A DNA stretch of 59,131 nt from a virus. The notes below the pieces were generated by a model. It searched no databases. It was not told where the DNA came from and saw only the letters and a program-made list of their open reading frames with translations. Positions 1 through 7,467 of this stretch are shown here, piece by piece. The translations under genes and the position numbers were made by a program. The stretch covers positions 1 to 59,131 of the IMG/VR virus record IMGVR_UViG_3300044824_000068; one strand, written 5' to 3'. Each line of letters starts with the position of its first letter. Positions within the stretch are counted from its first letter, which is position 1.

Positions 1-623
1 GCGGCTCATCCGGTGGTTATTTAGTTGCGCAGATCAATAATCCCTCCGCAACTTACCCCTACCTGATCGGCGCTGGAGGTACGGGAGCGAGCGGTGCGGG
101 AGCCGGTGGCTCCGGCGTCATCATCGTCAGAGAATTTTACGGCAGCGGTGGTGGTGGTGGTATTGGTGCAGTTACACCGTTCTCTGCGTTAGTAACTTCA
201 CCAAGTGTTCATCCAATTGGTGCTATCATGAGTGCATATCTCACTGAGGCACAATTTCAATACCAAATGGGTCCTGGATGGATTCTTCAGGATGGCAGAA
301 GTGTAGCGGGATCTTCGTATGCAACTCTGACTGGTAATACTACCGTTCCAGATGCTCGTGGCATGTTCATTAGAGGTTCCGGAACGAACGCAGCACAGAC
401 ATTGCAGAACGGCGGATTTCCTGTCGGTGCAGCACTGGGAGCGTACCAGCAAGATGAGTTTGCAAGTCACGATCACACCATACCATTTGCCCCTATTTCT
501 AATACAGTACCTTCAGGTTCTGGTGGAACGGGTATTAGCGGGACCACAGTAACGGGATTTACTGGTGGTGCTGAAACTCGTCCAGTTAGCGTAAGTGCTA
601 ACCACTTCATCAAGATTAACTAA
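1..623 (+). CDS. Tail fibre / tail collar protein, C-terminal part (5' truncated by window edge)
   Basis: The frame is open from position 3 to the TAA at 621-623, so the gene begins before the window; the ATG at 228 is probably internal. The visible part starts with a glycine-rich stretch (YLIGAGGTG, then GSGVIIV) and passes through a GSGGGGG linker into a collar-type domain: GWILQDG, then PDARGMFIRGSG, LGAYQQDEFASHDH and ETRPVSVSANHFIKIN. These are the usual landmarks of the C-terminal domain of phage tail fibres with a collar domain, which trimerise at the fibre tip and take part in host recognition. It runs convergent to the minus-strand gene ending at 616, with an 8-base overlap. The upstream shaft is not visible. 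Confidence 0.8.
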   Translation, partial: GSSGGYLVAQINNPSATYPYLIGAGGTGASGAGAGGSGVIIVREFYGSGGGGGIGAVTPFSALVTSPSVHPIGAIMSAYLTEAQFQYQMGPGWILQDGRSVAGSSYATLTGNTTVPDARGMFIRGSGTNAAQTLQNGGFPVGAALGAYQQDEFASHDHTIPFAPISNTVPSGSGGTGISGTTVTGFTGGAETRPVSVSANHFIKIN

Positions 624-993
624 AGAGTAGGTTGGTAACATCCACAAACAACTCAGGATCGCAATTGTTTGCTACTTGGTAGTCTTTTGACCACTTGATG
701 AGTATTCCATTCACGTGCACTGTTCCATTGCTTTCAAGCCATTGAACAGTTGTCGTCGAACCAGAATCTATAGTCTTGACTTGTGATTCTAGGGACTTAA
801 CATAGATAGGCACCAGGGAAACCAGCAAACTAGTGTTAGCTGTGTTGACCACCATATCCTCCAAGTCATTTATCATCTTCATGACGAATGCTTCGATGTT
901 TTTATGTCTCTCGGCTATCTCTTTTTTCAAGGCTTCTCTACGCCTTGTCTTAGTATCGATAGCAGCCAGTAATTTCTTTTTGATGTCTGACAT
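616..993 (-). CDS. Hypothetical protein, basic coiled-coil N-terminus
   Basis: A 125-residue protein I do not recognise. The first 40 residues are rich in Lys/Arg/Glu and look helical (MSDIKKKLLAAIDTKTRRR). The C-terminal half reads like a small beta domain (GTVHVNGILIKW). There is no signal peptide, membrane segment or metal-binding motif. The start overlaps the end of the preceding gene by one base at 993, so it is the last gene of the minus-strand replication operon. Convergence with the tail-fibre gene at 616-623 sets its end. Confidence 0.6.
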   Translation of the reverse strand: MSDIKKKLLAAIDTKTRRREALKKEIAERHKNIEAFVMKMINDLEDMVVNTANTSLLVSLVPIYVKSLESQVKTIDSGSTTTVQWLESNGTVHVNGILIKWSKDYQVANNCDPELFVDVTNLLFS

Positions 994-1274
994 TAGCTGC
1001 CAATTCTATGGATGGTGATCGCGGTATTTATGTCTACTGGAATTATGTCTCCAGCATTCATGTGTTGCAAACTAGCCTGCATATGATAACCAACATGTTG
1101 CTGTACCATGTAAACACCGGATACCGGTACAGTATACGTGGCCAGCATGACATTAAGTTGTTTACACATGCCCAACTTTTTCAATAGAGTGAATAGTTTA
1201 GTTCGATTGCCTTGAGTGTGGAATGCATTGTGAGTATCAAGGCCATCTGTGCTGAACGCGACAGTTTCATCCAT
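993..1274 (-). CDS. Hypothetical small protein next to primase
   Basis: A 93-residue unknown protein, overlapping the primase gene by 8 bases upstream and the next gene by 1 base downstream, so it is translationally coupled in the same operon. The sequence looks beta-rich in its second half (VMLATYTVPVSGVYMVQQHVGY, then a short loop and ITIHRIGS), like many small virion or trimeric proteins, but there is no diagnostic motif. Its position is the best clue: it is co-transcribed with primase and helicase. Confidence 0.6.
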   Translation of the reverse strand: MDETVAFSTDGLDTHNAFHTQGNRTKLFTLLKKLGMCKQLNVMLATYTVPVSGVYMVQQHVGYHMQASLQHMNAGDIIPVDINTAITIHRIGS

Positions 1275-2142
1275 CTATAGGTTTTACCATAGAGAAAAAG
1301 AAACTCAAGAATGCTTCGCGACCAAGTTCTTTGGCTTTGTCGTTCCAATCCTCTGTGGATCCAGTTAGAGCGTAGTGTGTCGCTGCGCCAGATTCTTTAA
1401 ACTTCTTGAGCATCTTCATGCCTGCGTCGTCCGTATCAGGAGCAATGACTACTTTGAATCCCTGTTCTTTGAGTTTCTTAAGTTCTTCCTGATGATGCTT
1501 CGTAGCGCCAGCCCCGTTGCAAGAAATAGCCCTCCAGGGATTATTGCTAATCCCACCGTAAGCCATGTTGAGCGCCTGGTTAATAGAGATCGCGTTAAAT
1601 GCGCCCTCGCAGACAATGACGCTCTGAACATTCCCAATAAATCGCGATTGATTCCACCCATAAAACAACAAACCTAATCTGGTTCCTGGAAGTGTGTCCA
1701 TCTTTTGGACTTCACCGTCAGAGTGAATTCGTGGCTCTATAAACCTTGTCTGTGCACCACAAAAATGATTTTCAAAATAGTACGGGAAAACTATCCCGTT
1801 CCTTTCTATATCATAATACATATCTCCCTCAGGAGTGAGCCCTCTGCTGCGAATATATTCGACGCCTGGTTCAGCGCGCGTGTCTGACAGGGGAATGTAT
1901 CGTGCGGGCCATTCCATGACCTGAAGTTCGTCCGGTGGAGCTTCCTTAAAATCAAAGTCTCCTTTAAGAAATTCTGGAAGGTCGATGCCGGCATGGTAGC
2001 AGTACGACCTGATGGAGTATCCACGTTGGCACTTACCGACGCAGTAGACCCATACAGCCCCATCTTCGGGGTCTATATGCCAATGTAAACAGTTATTCTT
2101 CTTGCCATCTTTACAGATGAGGCACTTCTTAGTGTTTACCAT
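1267..2142 (-). CDS. DNA primase (zinc-ribbon plus TOPRIM)
   Basis: 291 residues. The N-terminus carries a zinc-ribbon pattern (CLICKDG, then YCVGKC) like the DNA-recognition domain of DnaG and T7 gp4 primases. The C-terminal half has TOPRIM signatures: VIVCEGAFNAIS with the conserved Glu, and VIAPDTDDAG with the DxD metal-binding pair. Primases of this type make short RNA primers for lagging-strand synthesis. The gene overlaps the helicase gene by 14 bases, and primase and helicase are encoded as separate adjacent proteins rather than fused as in T7. At 291 residues it is shorter than bacterial DnaG (about 580), as expected without the helicase-binding domain. Confidence 0.88.
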   Translation of the reverse strand: MVNTKKCLICKDGKKNNCLHWHIDPEDGAVWVYCVGKCQRGYSIRSYCYHAGIDLPEFLKGDFDFKEAPPDELQVMEWPARYIPLSDTRAEPGVEYIRSRGLTPEGDMYYDIERNGIVFPYYFENHFCGAQTRFIEPRIHSDGEVQKMDTLPGTRLGLLFYGWNQSRFIGNVQSVIVCEGAFNAISINQALNMAYGGISNNPWRAISCNGAGATKHHQEELKKLKEQGFKVVIAPDTDDAGMKMLKKFKESGAATHYALTGSTEDWNDKAKELGREAFLSFFFSMVKPIDG

Positions 2143-3184
2143 CTTTAGGTTTTCCTAGATTCTGTCCGATCTCGTAATCAGCACCGGCTGACAGTGTATT
2201 AGCTAAAGCAGGTGAGGAGGCTACGAGCTTGTCCAGCTTCCTTTCAGCCTGTTCACGTAGGTTGACCTGTTTGAGATATCGGCCTTTCTCAAACGGGCAA
2301 ACAATCCTATGGCCCTGGGCAACGCCGAAGCGATCCTTATGAATGACAAAGTCACTGGTTGATTCTTCGAAGTTGGGAACAACTTCTATGATGACAGAGG
2401 CCGGCTCAACGATAGCACTACACTCCTTGATGCGCATATCTATGTCTTTAGATGGACGTTTGCCTTGAGAATACAGCTGTACAAATAGGACAACTGGGAT
2501 TTCACAACTCTTGATAAACTGACCCAGCCAGATGCGAAGGTCGTTCAGGACGTCATATCTAGTGCGATCCCTATCGTTGATGGAATCCTTGATAAGTTGG
2601 TAATAGTCGATGAGGATGCAAGAGTAACCTTGACCCTTCATGTTTTCCATAAGTTTCTTAACGCCCTCAATCTTGGTCGTAATACCTTCCTTGTAAACGA
2701 CGTCGATAACTTTGACGTATTCTGTGATCTCTTTGAACAGCTTCATGCACTCGAGAAGCTGATCCTTAGGCATGTAGCCCTTCTTATAGTCGTTGAAGTT
2801 ATAACCCTTCTCCAAACATGCGATACGAAATATGACGTCTGCCTCTGTCTCCTCGTTGGAGATAACTAGAACCTTCTTTTGTTGTTTCCAAAGCGGGTAG
2901 GAGATATTAGCTGCTACCGTGGACTTACCAGAACCGGTATATGCGCAGAATAGATACAGATTTTCACGTGTGAAGGGGATAGCGGCAGTGAGCGAATCGT
3001 TAATGAGCGTTAAGCGCTCAGCCAACATCTTGTTGTAGTTGGCGATGTTGTTGAACATCTTACGTAGCGAGTCATTGCTACCGAACGAGTTGATATCCTC
3101 AAACGATATGTCAACTTCCTTTGTAGTCGCTACCCCAGCCTTCTTGAGCTGAGCATCTATCTGATCTTTACTTAGATTCGCCAC
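2129..3184 (-). CDS. Replicative DNA helicase, DnaB/gp41 type
   Basis: A RecA-fold ATPase of about 351 residues. Walker A is AYTGSGKST (about residues 81-89); Walker B is CILIDYYQLI (about 189-198); a QLYSQ motif follows at the usual place of the DnaB sensor Gln, with a KDRFG basic patch near the C-terminus. The protein should encircle and unwind DNA at the fork with the primase encoded next to it. I prefer the GTG start at 3184, because a strong Shine-Dalgarno (GGGGGAGG) lies 6 bases before it; a longer frame reaches an ATG at 3220 with no such site. The N-terminal domain is short compared with bacterial DnaB. The gene overlaps its upstream neighbour by about 17 bases. Confidence 0.88.
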   Translation of the reverse strand: MANLSKDQIDAQLKKAGVATTKEVDISFEDINSFGSNDSLRKMFNNIANYNKMLAERLTLINDSLTAAIPFTRENLYLFCAYTGSGKSTVAANISYPLWKQQKKVLVISNEETEADVIFRIACLEKGYNFNDYKKGYMPKDQLLECMKLFKEITEYVKVIDVVYKEGITTKIEGVKKLMENMKGQGYSCILIDYYQLIKDSINDRDRTRYDVLNDLRIWLGQFIKSCEIPVVLFVQLYSQGKRPSKDIDMRIKECSAIVEPASVIIEVVPNFEESTSDFVIHKDRFGVAQGHRIVCPFEKGRYLKQVNLREQAERKLDKLVASSPALANTLSAGADYEIGQNLGKPKDGKH

Positions 3185-3689
3185 TGTTGTCCTCCCCCAA
3201 AATGTCTTTCTCCGGATCAAAAATACATGACTGCAATCTTTTTTCTAACTCTTCCGTGTCTAGAATTGGATATGAATCTGCATTCCTTCGTTGCAGTTTA
3301 TACTCCTTCGCAGACATGGAACCGTAAACTTTTGGTTCATTGTCGTCATCTTTATCTTCCGGCAGAGGATAAACATGGTAGAAGCTGTTGGTAGCACGGT
3401 CGGTAATGTCTTGGTGCCAACCGTCGATAAACTCTTTCTCTGTCTTGTCTGCGTGTGCAGGTGCGTTCTTAAGAAGCTTCCACTGCGTTTTTGCTAGGCC
3501 AGGGGAAGGAAGATGAACCTTGACTGCCTGCTGTAAATAGGAATGTGCTTCCTCGAAGGTCGCACCAGCAGAATTGAAAGCGTCGAACAGCTCGTCGAAA
3601 TTTGAGCTAACAAACTCTCGAGACCTGTCCTTCTCACGGAGAGAAGCCCTCCATTTCTCAAATATGAGATCCAGGTTAGGTGTTGGCAT
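3168..3689 (-). CDS. Hypothetical replication-operon protein
   Basis: A 173-residue, mostly helical, charged protein with an acidic C-terminus (ending near FDPEKDILGEDN). I recognise no family. It lies immediately upstream of the helicase with overlap and downstream of a 68-residue gene, also overlapping. Phage helicase loaders (T4 gp59 type) sit in such positions and have similar size, but no motif supports that and I do not claim it. Confidence 0.65.
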   Translation of the reverse strand: MPTPNLDLIFEKWRASLREKDRSREFVSSNFDELFDAFNSAGATFEEAHSYLQQAVKVHLPSPGLAKTQWKLLKNAPAHADKTEKEFIDGWHQDITDRATNSFYHVYPLPEDKDDDNEPKVYGSMSAKEYKLQRRNADSYPILDTEELEKRLQSCIFDPEKDILGEDNSGESK

Positions 3690-3882
3690 TCTCTGCCTCT
3701 TGCGTTATAACCTGACCAGTCTTTAAGTTGGTAATCTGGATCTTCGCTGAGTTATTGATCTTGTCCAGAAACAAGAGTTCAATCTTGTACTCATTATTCA
3801 CTATAAAGGGACGATTAGTTGAAAGCCACCAGTAGAGTGAAGTTTTAAGCTTTCCAGCGTATTGAGAAAAATTATCATTCAT
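3676..3882 (-). CDS. Hypothetical small protein
   Basis: 68 residues starting at the ATG at 3880-3882, which is preceded by GAGAGG at a good distance. A longer frame back to 4020 would run into the HNH gene and is unlikely. The product has an aromatic patch (LYWWLSTNRPF) followed by what looks like a short beta-sheet domain (KIELLFLDKI, then AKIQITNL). No family recognised. It lies just downstream of the HNH gene, which probably interrupts the original operon. Confidence 0.6.
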   Translation of the reverse strand: MNDNFSQYAGKLKTSLYWWLSTNRPFIVNNEYKIELLFLDKINNSAKIQITNLKTGQVITQEAENANT

Positions 3883-3895
3883 AAAATACCTCTCG

Positions 3896-4453
3896 TTATT
3901 TATACGAAATCTTATTTTTAAGGTATTCTGCCGTCTTAATGACGTGCTCCTCCGTCCACAAAGGTTGAATATTTGTGTAATGAACCGCCTTAATAATGTC
4001 TTCTCTTTTAGACAAATCAAAGTTATTTAACTCAATAACATGATCAAGTTGCCATTGTCCATAGTTGTTCCATGTCATTAACTCTTGCGTGAGTGGATTA
4101 GGATGAAACTTGGACTCTAAATAGAGAATAAAATCCTCTATAGAACAACCTAAATCCTTAACGGCAGAACCGCTTTTTAGTTTGTGTTTAACAGCGGCAT
4201 ATAATCTAGCTCGCAAGGTCTTTTTCAACCTAAATTGAAGATCGTTCTTGAATTTGTCTCTATAATAAGCCGTTAGTTTGTGTTTATTATCTCGGTTCCA
4301 AATTCTTCTTTGTTTCGCTCTTTTCTTTTTGTGAGAGGCGTAATATTTAGCTCCACGTTTCTTTTCTTTTAGTTTGTTATCCTGATACCACTTCTTGTAG
4401 TAACAAGTTTTACACATATCTTTGGCATATAAGGGTTGATGATTACATTCCAT
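3896..4453 (-). CDS. HNH homing-type endonuclease with N-terminal zinc knuckle
   Basis: 185 residues. The N-terminus has a CxxC pair (DMCKTCYYKKWY) followed by a very basic region that probably binds DNA. The C-terminal half carries an HNH core: LDHVIELNNFDL, then YTNIQPLWTEEH, the layout seen in many free-standing phage HNH nucleases that cut DNA and promote their own spread. The gene is AT-rich compared with its neighbours and sits in the replication operon between small genes. A TATAAT box ends 7 bases before the ATG, so it appears to carry its own promoter and to be translated from a nearly leaderless mRNA. Confidence 0.85.
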   Translation of the reverse strand: MECNHQPLYAKDMCKTCYYKKWYQDNKLKEKKRGAKYYASHKKKRAKQRRIWNRDNKHKLTAYYRDKFKNDLQFRLKKTLRARLYAAVKHKLKSGSAVKDLGCSIEDFILYLESKFHPNPLTQELMTWNNYGQWQLDHVIELNNFDLSKREDIIKAVHYTNIQPLWTEEHVIKTAEYLKNKISYK

Positions 4454-4460
4454 ATTGGGG

Positions 4461-4466
4461 ATTATA
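4461..4466 (-). promoter_or_regulatory. -10 box (TATAAT) of the HNH gene
   Basis: On the minus strand TATAAT is followed by CCCCAAT and the ATG at 4453. The spacing of 7 bases puts the predicted transcription start at or beside the start codon. No clear -35 element is visible. Confidence 0.5.
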
Positions 4467-4474
4467 CTGTATTA

Positions 4475-4840
4475 TTAGGTTAAACCACCAGTAAACTCGT
4501 TTACATCTTTGTCCTTCTTGCGGCTGTTACATGTGTAACACGCTACAACTAGGTTCGAGGAGTGAAATCTCTCGCCACCTTTAGACAAGGGTTTAACGTG
4601 ATCTAACGTTGCTAGATCTTTGTCCACATCGCTCTGTGATTTAAGTGGACCACAACCACAATAGAAGCACATGAGCGTCTTATGCTTCTTAAGGTGTTGA
4701 CGCAGGAACCATTTACGGTACCTTAACCAAGTTTTGTAGCTTATTGGGCGGGGAGCAAGTTTCTTCGTGAGAAGAACAAGCGCTGCCAGACTCTGGGGAT
4801 GGGGTTCATGCACCAAAACGTTGTGCTTGTCGTATCTCAT
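4475..4840 (-). CDS. Small HNH endonuclease encoded directly after a structured RNA
   Basis: About 121 residues from the ATG at 4840; an upstream in-frame ATG at 4873 would lie inside the RNA. The C-terminal half is a compact HNH nuclease: CFYCGCG, then LATLDHVKPLSKGGERF, NLVVACYTCNSRK. The N-terminal half is basic (KTWLRYRKWFLRQHLKKHK) and has no PLMP motif or RuvC segments, so it is not a standard IscB or IsrB. The gene follows, on the same strand, a strongly folded RNA (4871-5105), the arrangement of HEARO elements (HNH endonuclease-associated RNA and ORF). Transcription would run through the RNA into the gene. Confidence 0.8.
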   Translation of the reverse strand: MRYDKHNVLVHEPHPQSLAALVLLTKKLAPRPISYKTWLRYRKWFLRQHLKKHKTLMCFYCGCGPLKSQSDVDKDLATLDHVKPLSKGGERFHSSNLVVACYTCNSRKKDKDVNEFTGGLT

Positions 4841-4870
4841 AAAATAAAACCGGTGAGGCTGTCCTAAGAG

Positions 4871-5105
4871 CATCCTACCTCTTGCGAGGCTGTGGGTTTT
4901 TCGAGGTCACTCGTTTGATCAGCGGTACTATAGCCCTTTGTTCCCTTTTCTCACCGATGGGGAGTCAGTCAGTCTGGGCTTGATTCCAGATCCACGGGCT
5001 CACACCAGTCATACGTGTTATCCCGCCACTCCTGAGTTTCTGAGGACTGGTATCCGGGCTTTCGCCCACCTCAGTGCGTGTCCATCCACGCCGCTGCTGA
5101 CCTGT
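4871..5105 (-). ncRNA. Structured RNA upstream of the HNH gene, HEARO/omega-RNA-like
   Basis: The 260 bases between 4874 and 5133 have no convincing gene but fold extensively when read on the minus strand. Paired segments (window positions): 5056-5059 with 5064-5067, capped by GAAA; 5040-5045 with 5069-5074 around it; 5045-5051 with 5004-5010, crossing the previous helix as a pseudoknot; 4995-4998 with 5022-5025; 4961-4965 with 5028-5032; 4973-4977 with 4986-4990; 4878-4881 with 4886-4889, capped by GCAA. Position and architecture match HEARO RNAs, the guide-type RNAs of IscB-like systems. That the RNA is structured is clear; membership in the HEARO family is inference from context and needs a covariance-model search. 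Confidence 0.6.
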
Positions 5106-5121
5106 TGATTATACCAGATAG

Positions 5122-5127
5122 TAGAAT
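5122..5127 (+). promoter_or_regulatory. -10 box (TAGAAT) of the SF2 helicase gene
   Basis: TAGAAT, then six bases (ACACTA), then the ATG at 5134. No Shine-Dalgarno is present, so a leaderless transcript is predicted. This is one instance of a pattern repeated across the window. Confidence 0.45.
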
Positions 5128-5133
5128 ACACTA

Positions 5134-6528
5134 ATGCTGAGCCATATAGCGATTTACAACGACCGCCTCATCATTACGGATCCCTCGAAGGAGATGCGCA
5201 ACTTTATCCAGAGTGAACTGACATACACAGATAAGTCAAAACAGTATCAACTCAGACGCATGGGTAAGAATATCTGGCAGAGAAACTCACCAGCGTATAA
5301 GCAACTTCAGAGTGAAATCAAGGGAGCACTATACGAGGAGATCGCGCCGGACAAGATTGCTGTCTCGTCCTGTTTTGTTGAACTACTCAAAGACAAATTT
5401 AACACTATAGTTCCTCTGGATCTTAGAGGTGATACTGGTAAGAAGATTGCTCTTCCATGGGTGAAGAAACCTTATGACCTTAGAGACTATCAGGAAGAAG
5501 CTGTTGACCTAATGCTCTACCATCCTAGGGGACTTATTAACTTAGCAACAGGGTTAGGCAAGACCCTTCTTGCAACGCACTTTATCCAGAGATACAAGCG
5601 CCGTGCATTGATTGTGTGTCCCAGCGAATCTGTTGCTAAGCAGTTTTATGAGCAGTTTGTTGAATGCTTCGGAAAGAACAAGGTAGGTTTTTACGGTGGA
5701 GGAAAGAAGCGGATTAGTGACATTACAGTTGGTATCGCTGCTTCTATCACTAAAAATATTGCCGAATTCCAGGCCGCAGACCTCGGCGTGGTTATTTTTG
5801 ACGAGACGCACCACACCCCAGCGACTACGTTCTTTGACGTCAGTCAAGGCCTTTCTAAGACTGGAAAGGTCTTTGGACTTACAGCGACAGATTACCGCTC
5901 CGACGGTAAAGACATAATGATAACTGCAGGATGTGGACCTGTTCTCATCCGCCGTGATACAAAGTGGGGAGTCGAGAACGGATGGCTTGCTGAACCATAC
6001 TTTTTCGTCAGACAGGTTTATACGACAGGTAAAGATTACAAAGACGATAAAATCAAATCTTATAAAGAACATGTTCTCAACAGTGAGCTGATGAAGGCTC
6101 AAATACGCGATGATGCCATGAAGATGATGTCGGCAGGAAAGTCTGTCCTTATCTTAGTAGATGAGGTCGCGCACGGTAAGGAGCTCAGTGAAGAGCTCCA
6201 AATCCCCTTTGCTACGGGTATAGACTCGAAGAGTCAAGAGTATGTCAACCAATTGAACGCTGGCACAGTAAGAGGCCTTGTAGGTACTGACGGTAAGATA
6301 GGCGAGGGTTCAGATACCCAGAACGTAGATGTTTTGATCCTGGCAAATTTCGTTGCAAGTAAAGGACCTGTCACGCAAGCTGTTGGTAGAGGTTTGCGTA
6401 AACAAGGAGCGAAGACCAAATGCATCATATTAGATTACATTCCTATGGGTTCCACAATGCTGAGCCGTCACGGCTTTAACAGGGTTGAATTCTATAAAGA
6501 GATAACGGACAAGGTGAAAGTGATATGA
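5134..6528 (+). CDS. SF2 DNA helicase, UvsW/RAD25-like
   Basis: 464 residues with a complete SF2 core: motif I ATGLGKT (about residue 137), motif II DETHH (about 222), motif III LTATD (about 248) and motif VI QAVGRGLRK (about 414). The N-terminal 110 residues precede LRDYQEEAV, the Q-tip-like motif common in UvsW/XPB relatives. UvsW of T4 remodels R-loops and recombination intermediates, and the recombinase, SSB and SbcCD genes in this window make that role plausible here. The next gene overlaps by 4 bases. Start chosen at 5134, six bases after a -10-like box. Confidence 0.87.
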   Translation: MLSHIAIYNDRLIITDPSKEMRNFIQSELTYTDKSKQYQLRRMGKNIWQRNSPAYKQLQSEIKGALYEEIAPDKIAVSSCFVELLKDKFNTIVPLDLRGDTGKKIALPWVKKPYDLRDYQEEAVDLMLYHPRGLINLATGLGKTLLATHFIQRYKRRALIVCPSESVAKQFYEQFVECFGKNKVGFYGGGKKRISDITVGIAASITKNIAEFQAADLGVVIFDETHHTPATTFFDVSQGLSKTGKVFGLTATDYRSDGKDIMITAGCGPVLIRRDTKWGVENGWLAEPYFFVRQVYTTGKDYKDDKIKSYKEHVLNSELMKAQIRDDAMKMMSAGKSVLILVDEVAHGKELSEELQIPFATGIDSKSQEYVNQLNAGTVRGLVGTDGKIGEGSDTQNVDVLILANFVASKGPVTQAVGRGLRKQGAKTKCIILDYIPMGSTMLSRHGFNRVEFYKEITDKVKVI

Positions 6529-6773
6529 ACTTCAAAAAACCTAAAGATGAAGTGGTGAATGACATTTACTATAGGGTGGAAAGTGCCCTTAGATATACCT
6601 TGGAATCACAGTCTGCTTATAGGTATCCTGGATATGGTCGTAGTCCCAGAGATCACGATGAGGCCATGGTTCGAGCTATAACTGTAGCAATAACAGAGGC
6701 CATGCGAACTCTCGTTGACAATGTATACACGGATGCAGAGTTTGAAGAAGACTTAGGACTGACTAAGAAGTGA
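6525..6773 (+). CDS. Hypothetical small protein after UvsW-like helicase
   Basis: 82 residues, overlapping the helicase stop by 4 bases (ATGA), so coupled translation is likely. Mostly helical with a Tyr/Arg/Pro-rich loop (YRYPGYGRSPRDHDEAM) and an acidic C-terminus. In T4 a small gene (uvsW.1) also follows uvsW, but I see no sequence evidence linking the two. Confidence 0.6.
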   Translation: MNFKKPKDEVVNDIYYRVESALRYTLESQSAYRYPGYGRSPRDHDEAMVRAITVAITEAMRTLVDNVYTDAEFEEDLGLTKK

Positions 6774-6789
6774 TTAACTTCAAACCCGT

Positions 6790-6795
6790 TACAAT
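6790..6795 (+). promoter_or_regulatory. -10 box (TACAAT) of the lysozyme gene
   Basis: TACAAT followed by six bases (AGGGTT) and the ATG at 6802. AGGG is too close to the ATG to act as a normal ribosome binding site, so a leaderless mRNA is the simpler reading. Confidence 0.4.
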
Positions 6796-6801
6796 AGGGT
6801 T

Positions 6802-7263
6802 ATGCAACTTAGTTCAAACGGTCTTCAATTTATTAAGTCTTTCGAGGGCTTCGACGCAAGTCCATACCTAGACGGCGCAAAGATACCAACTATCGGATAC
6901 GGCACAATCATGTATCCAGATGGCTCTAGTGTAACCATAAGTGACTCAGATATCACTGAGGATCAAGCTCTGCAATATCTACAGTTTGAAGTGAACCAGA
7001 AGACAGCCAGTGTGAATAACATGGTTACCGCATCTATCAATCAGAATCAGTTTGATGCCCTAGTTTCTTTCACATACAACGAAGGTGTGAACGCTTTACG
7101 CACCTCAACCTTATTAAGATTGCTCAACAACGGAGATGTTGCCGGGGCAGCCGATCAATTTCCAGTATGGGACAAAATAAGGGTAGACGGAGTACTGCAA
7201 GAGAGCGACGGTCTACTGAGACGCCGAAACGCTGAGCAACAACTATTTCTAACTCCCTGCTAA
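6802..7263 (+). CDS. Endolysin, GH24 (T4-type lysozyme) family
   Basis: 153 residues, close to T4 lysozyme (164). The GH24 catalytic Glu lies in IKSFEGF (E15), followed by IPTIGYGT with the Tyr/Gly/Thr motif (about 30-35); the helical lobe carries NQNQFDALVSFTYNEG and the C-terminus ends with LLRRRNAEQQLF, both typical of the family. It hydrolyses the beta-1,4 bond between N-acetylmuramate and N-acetylglucosamine in peptidoglycan. There is no signal peptide, so a holin would be needed for release; membrane-protein candidates are at 8203, 56181 and 56614. Confidence 0.93.
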   Translation: MQLSSNGLQFIKSFEGFDASPYLDGAKIPTIGYGTIMYPDGSSVTISDSDITEDQALQYLQFEVNQKTASVNNMVTASINQNQFDALVSFTYNEGVNALRTSTLLRLLNNGDVAGAADQFPVWDKIRVDGVLQESDGLLRRRNAEQQLFLTPC

Positions 7264-7269
7264 TCGTGG

Positions 7270-7275
7270 TATAAT
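7270..7275 (+). promoter_or_regulatory. Extended -10 promoter of the tRNA-like gene
   Basis: TGGTATAAT (TATAAT at 7270-7275) ends 8 bases before the 5' end of the tRNA-like gene at 7284, right after the lysozyme stop. The position fits a transcription start at or next to the RNA 5' end. Confidence 0.5.
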
Positions 7276-7283
7276 AAATGCAT

Positions 7284-7367
7284 GCAGGGGTAGCTCAGTG
7301 TAGAGTACCTCGCGGGCGTAAAACACTCGCGTGGAGGTCGGTGGTTCAATTCCATCCCCCTGCACCA
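7284..7367 (+). tRNA. tRNA-like gene with an abnormally long anticodon arm
   Basis: 84 bases including an encoded CCA. The acceptor stem is perfect (GCAGGGG with CCCCTGC), the D stem pairs (GCTC/GAGT), the variable loop is AGGTC and the T arm is GGTGG-TTCAATT-CCATC. The anticodon arm is unusual: CCTCG pairs with CGTGG (one U-U mismatch) and the helix continues through CGGG/CTCG, giving about 9 pairs instead of 5 and a loop of CGTAAAACA. No clear anticodon can be read; if C and A pair to leave a 7-base loop it would be AAA after U33. The D loop (AGTGTA) lacks the usual GG. It could be a tRNA with an insertion in the anticodon loop, a decoy, or a decaying gene. Confidence 0.6.
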
Positions 7368-7467
7368 CTTAAAGAAAGGATCTATATGTCGTAGGTTACA
7401 AAGCCACCCTAACTCGCAGTTAATGCCCATCGGATTCTCATCTGTAACATTAACTAGGAGTATAAAC

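Noticed and set aside
4874-5133. Group I or group II intron
   Set aside because: The gap separates two genes on opposite strands and no gene is split by it; no intron core motifs recognised. A HEARO-like RNA fits better.
5554-6102. Long minus-strand frame (182 codons) inside the SF2 helicase gene
   Set aside because: It is fully antisense to a gene with all SF2 motifs; the product has no motif and no ribosome binding site.
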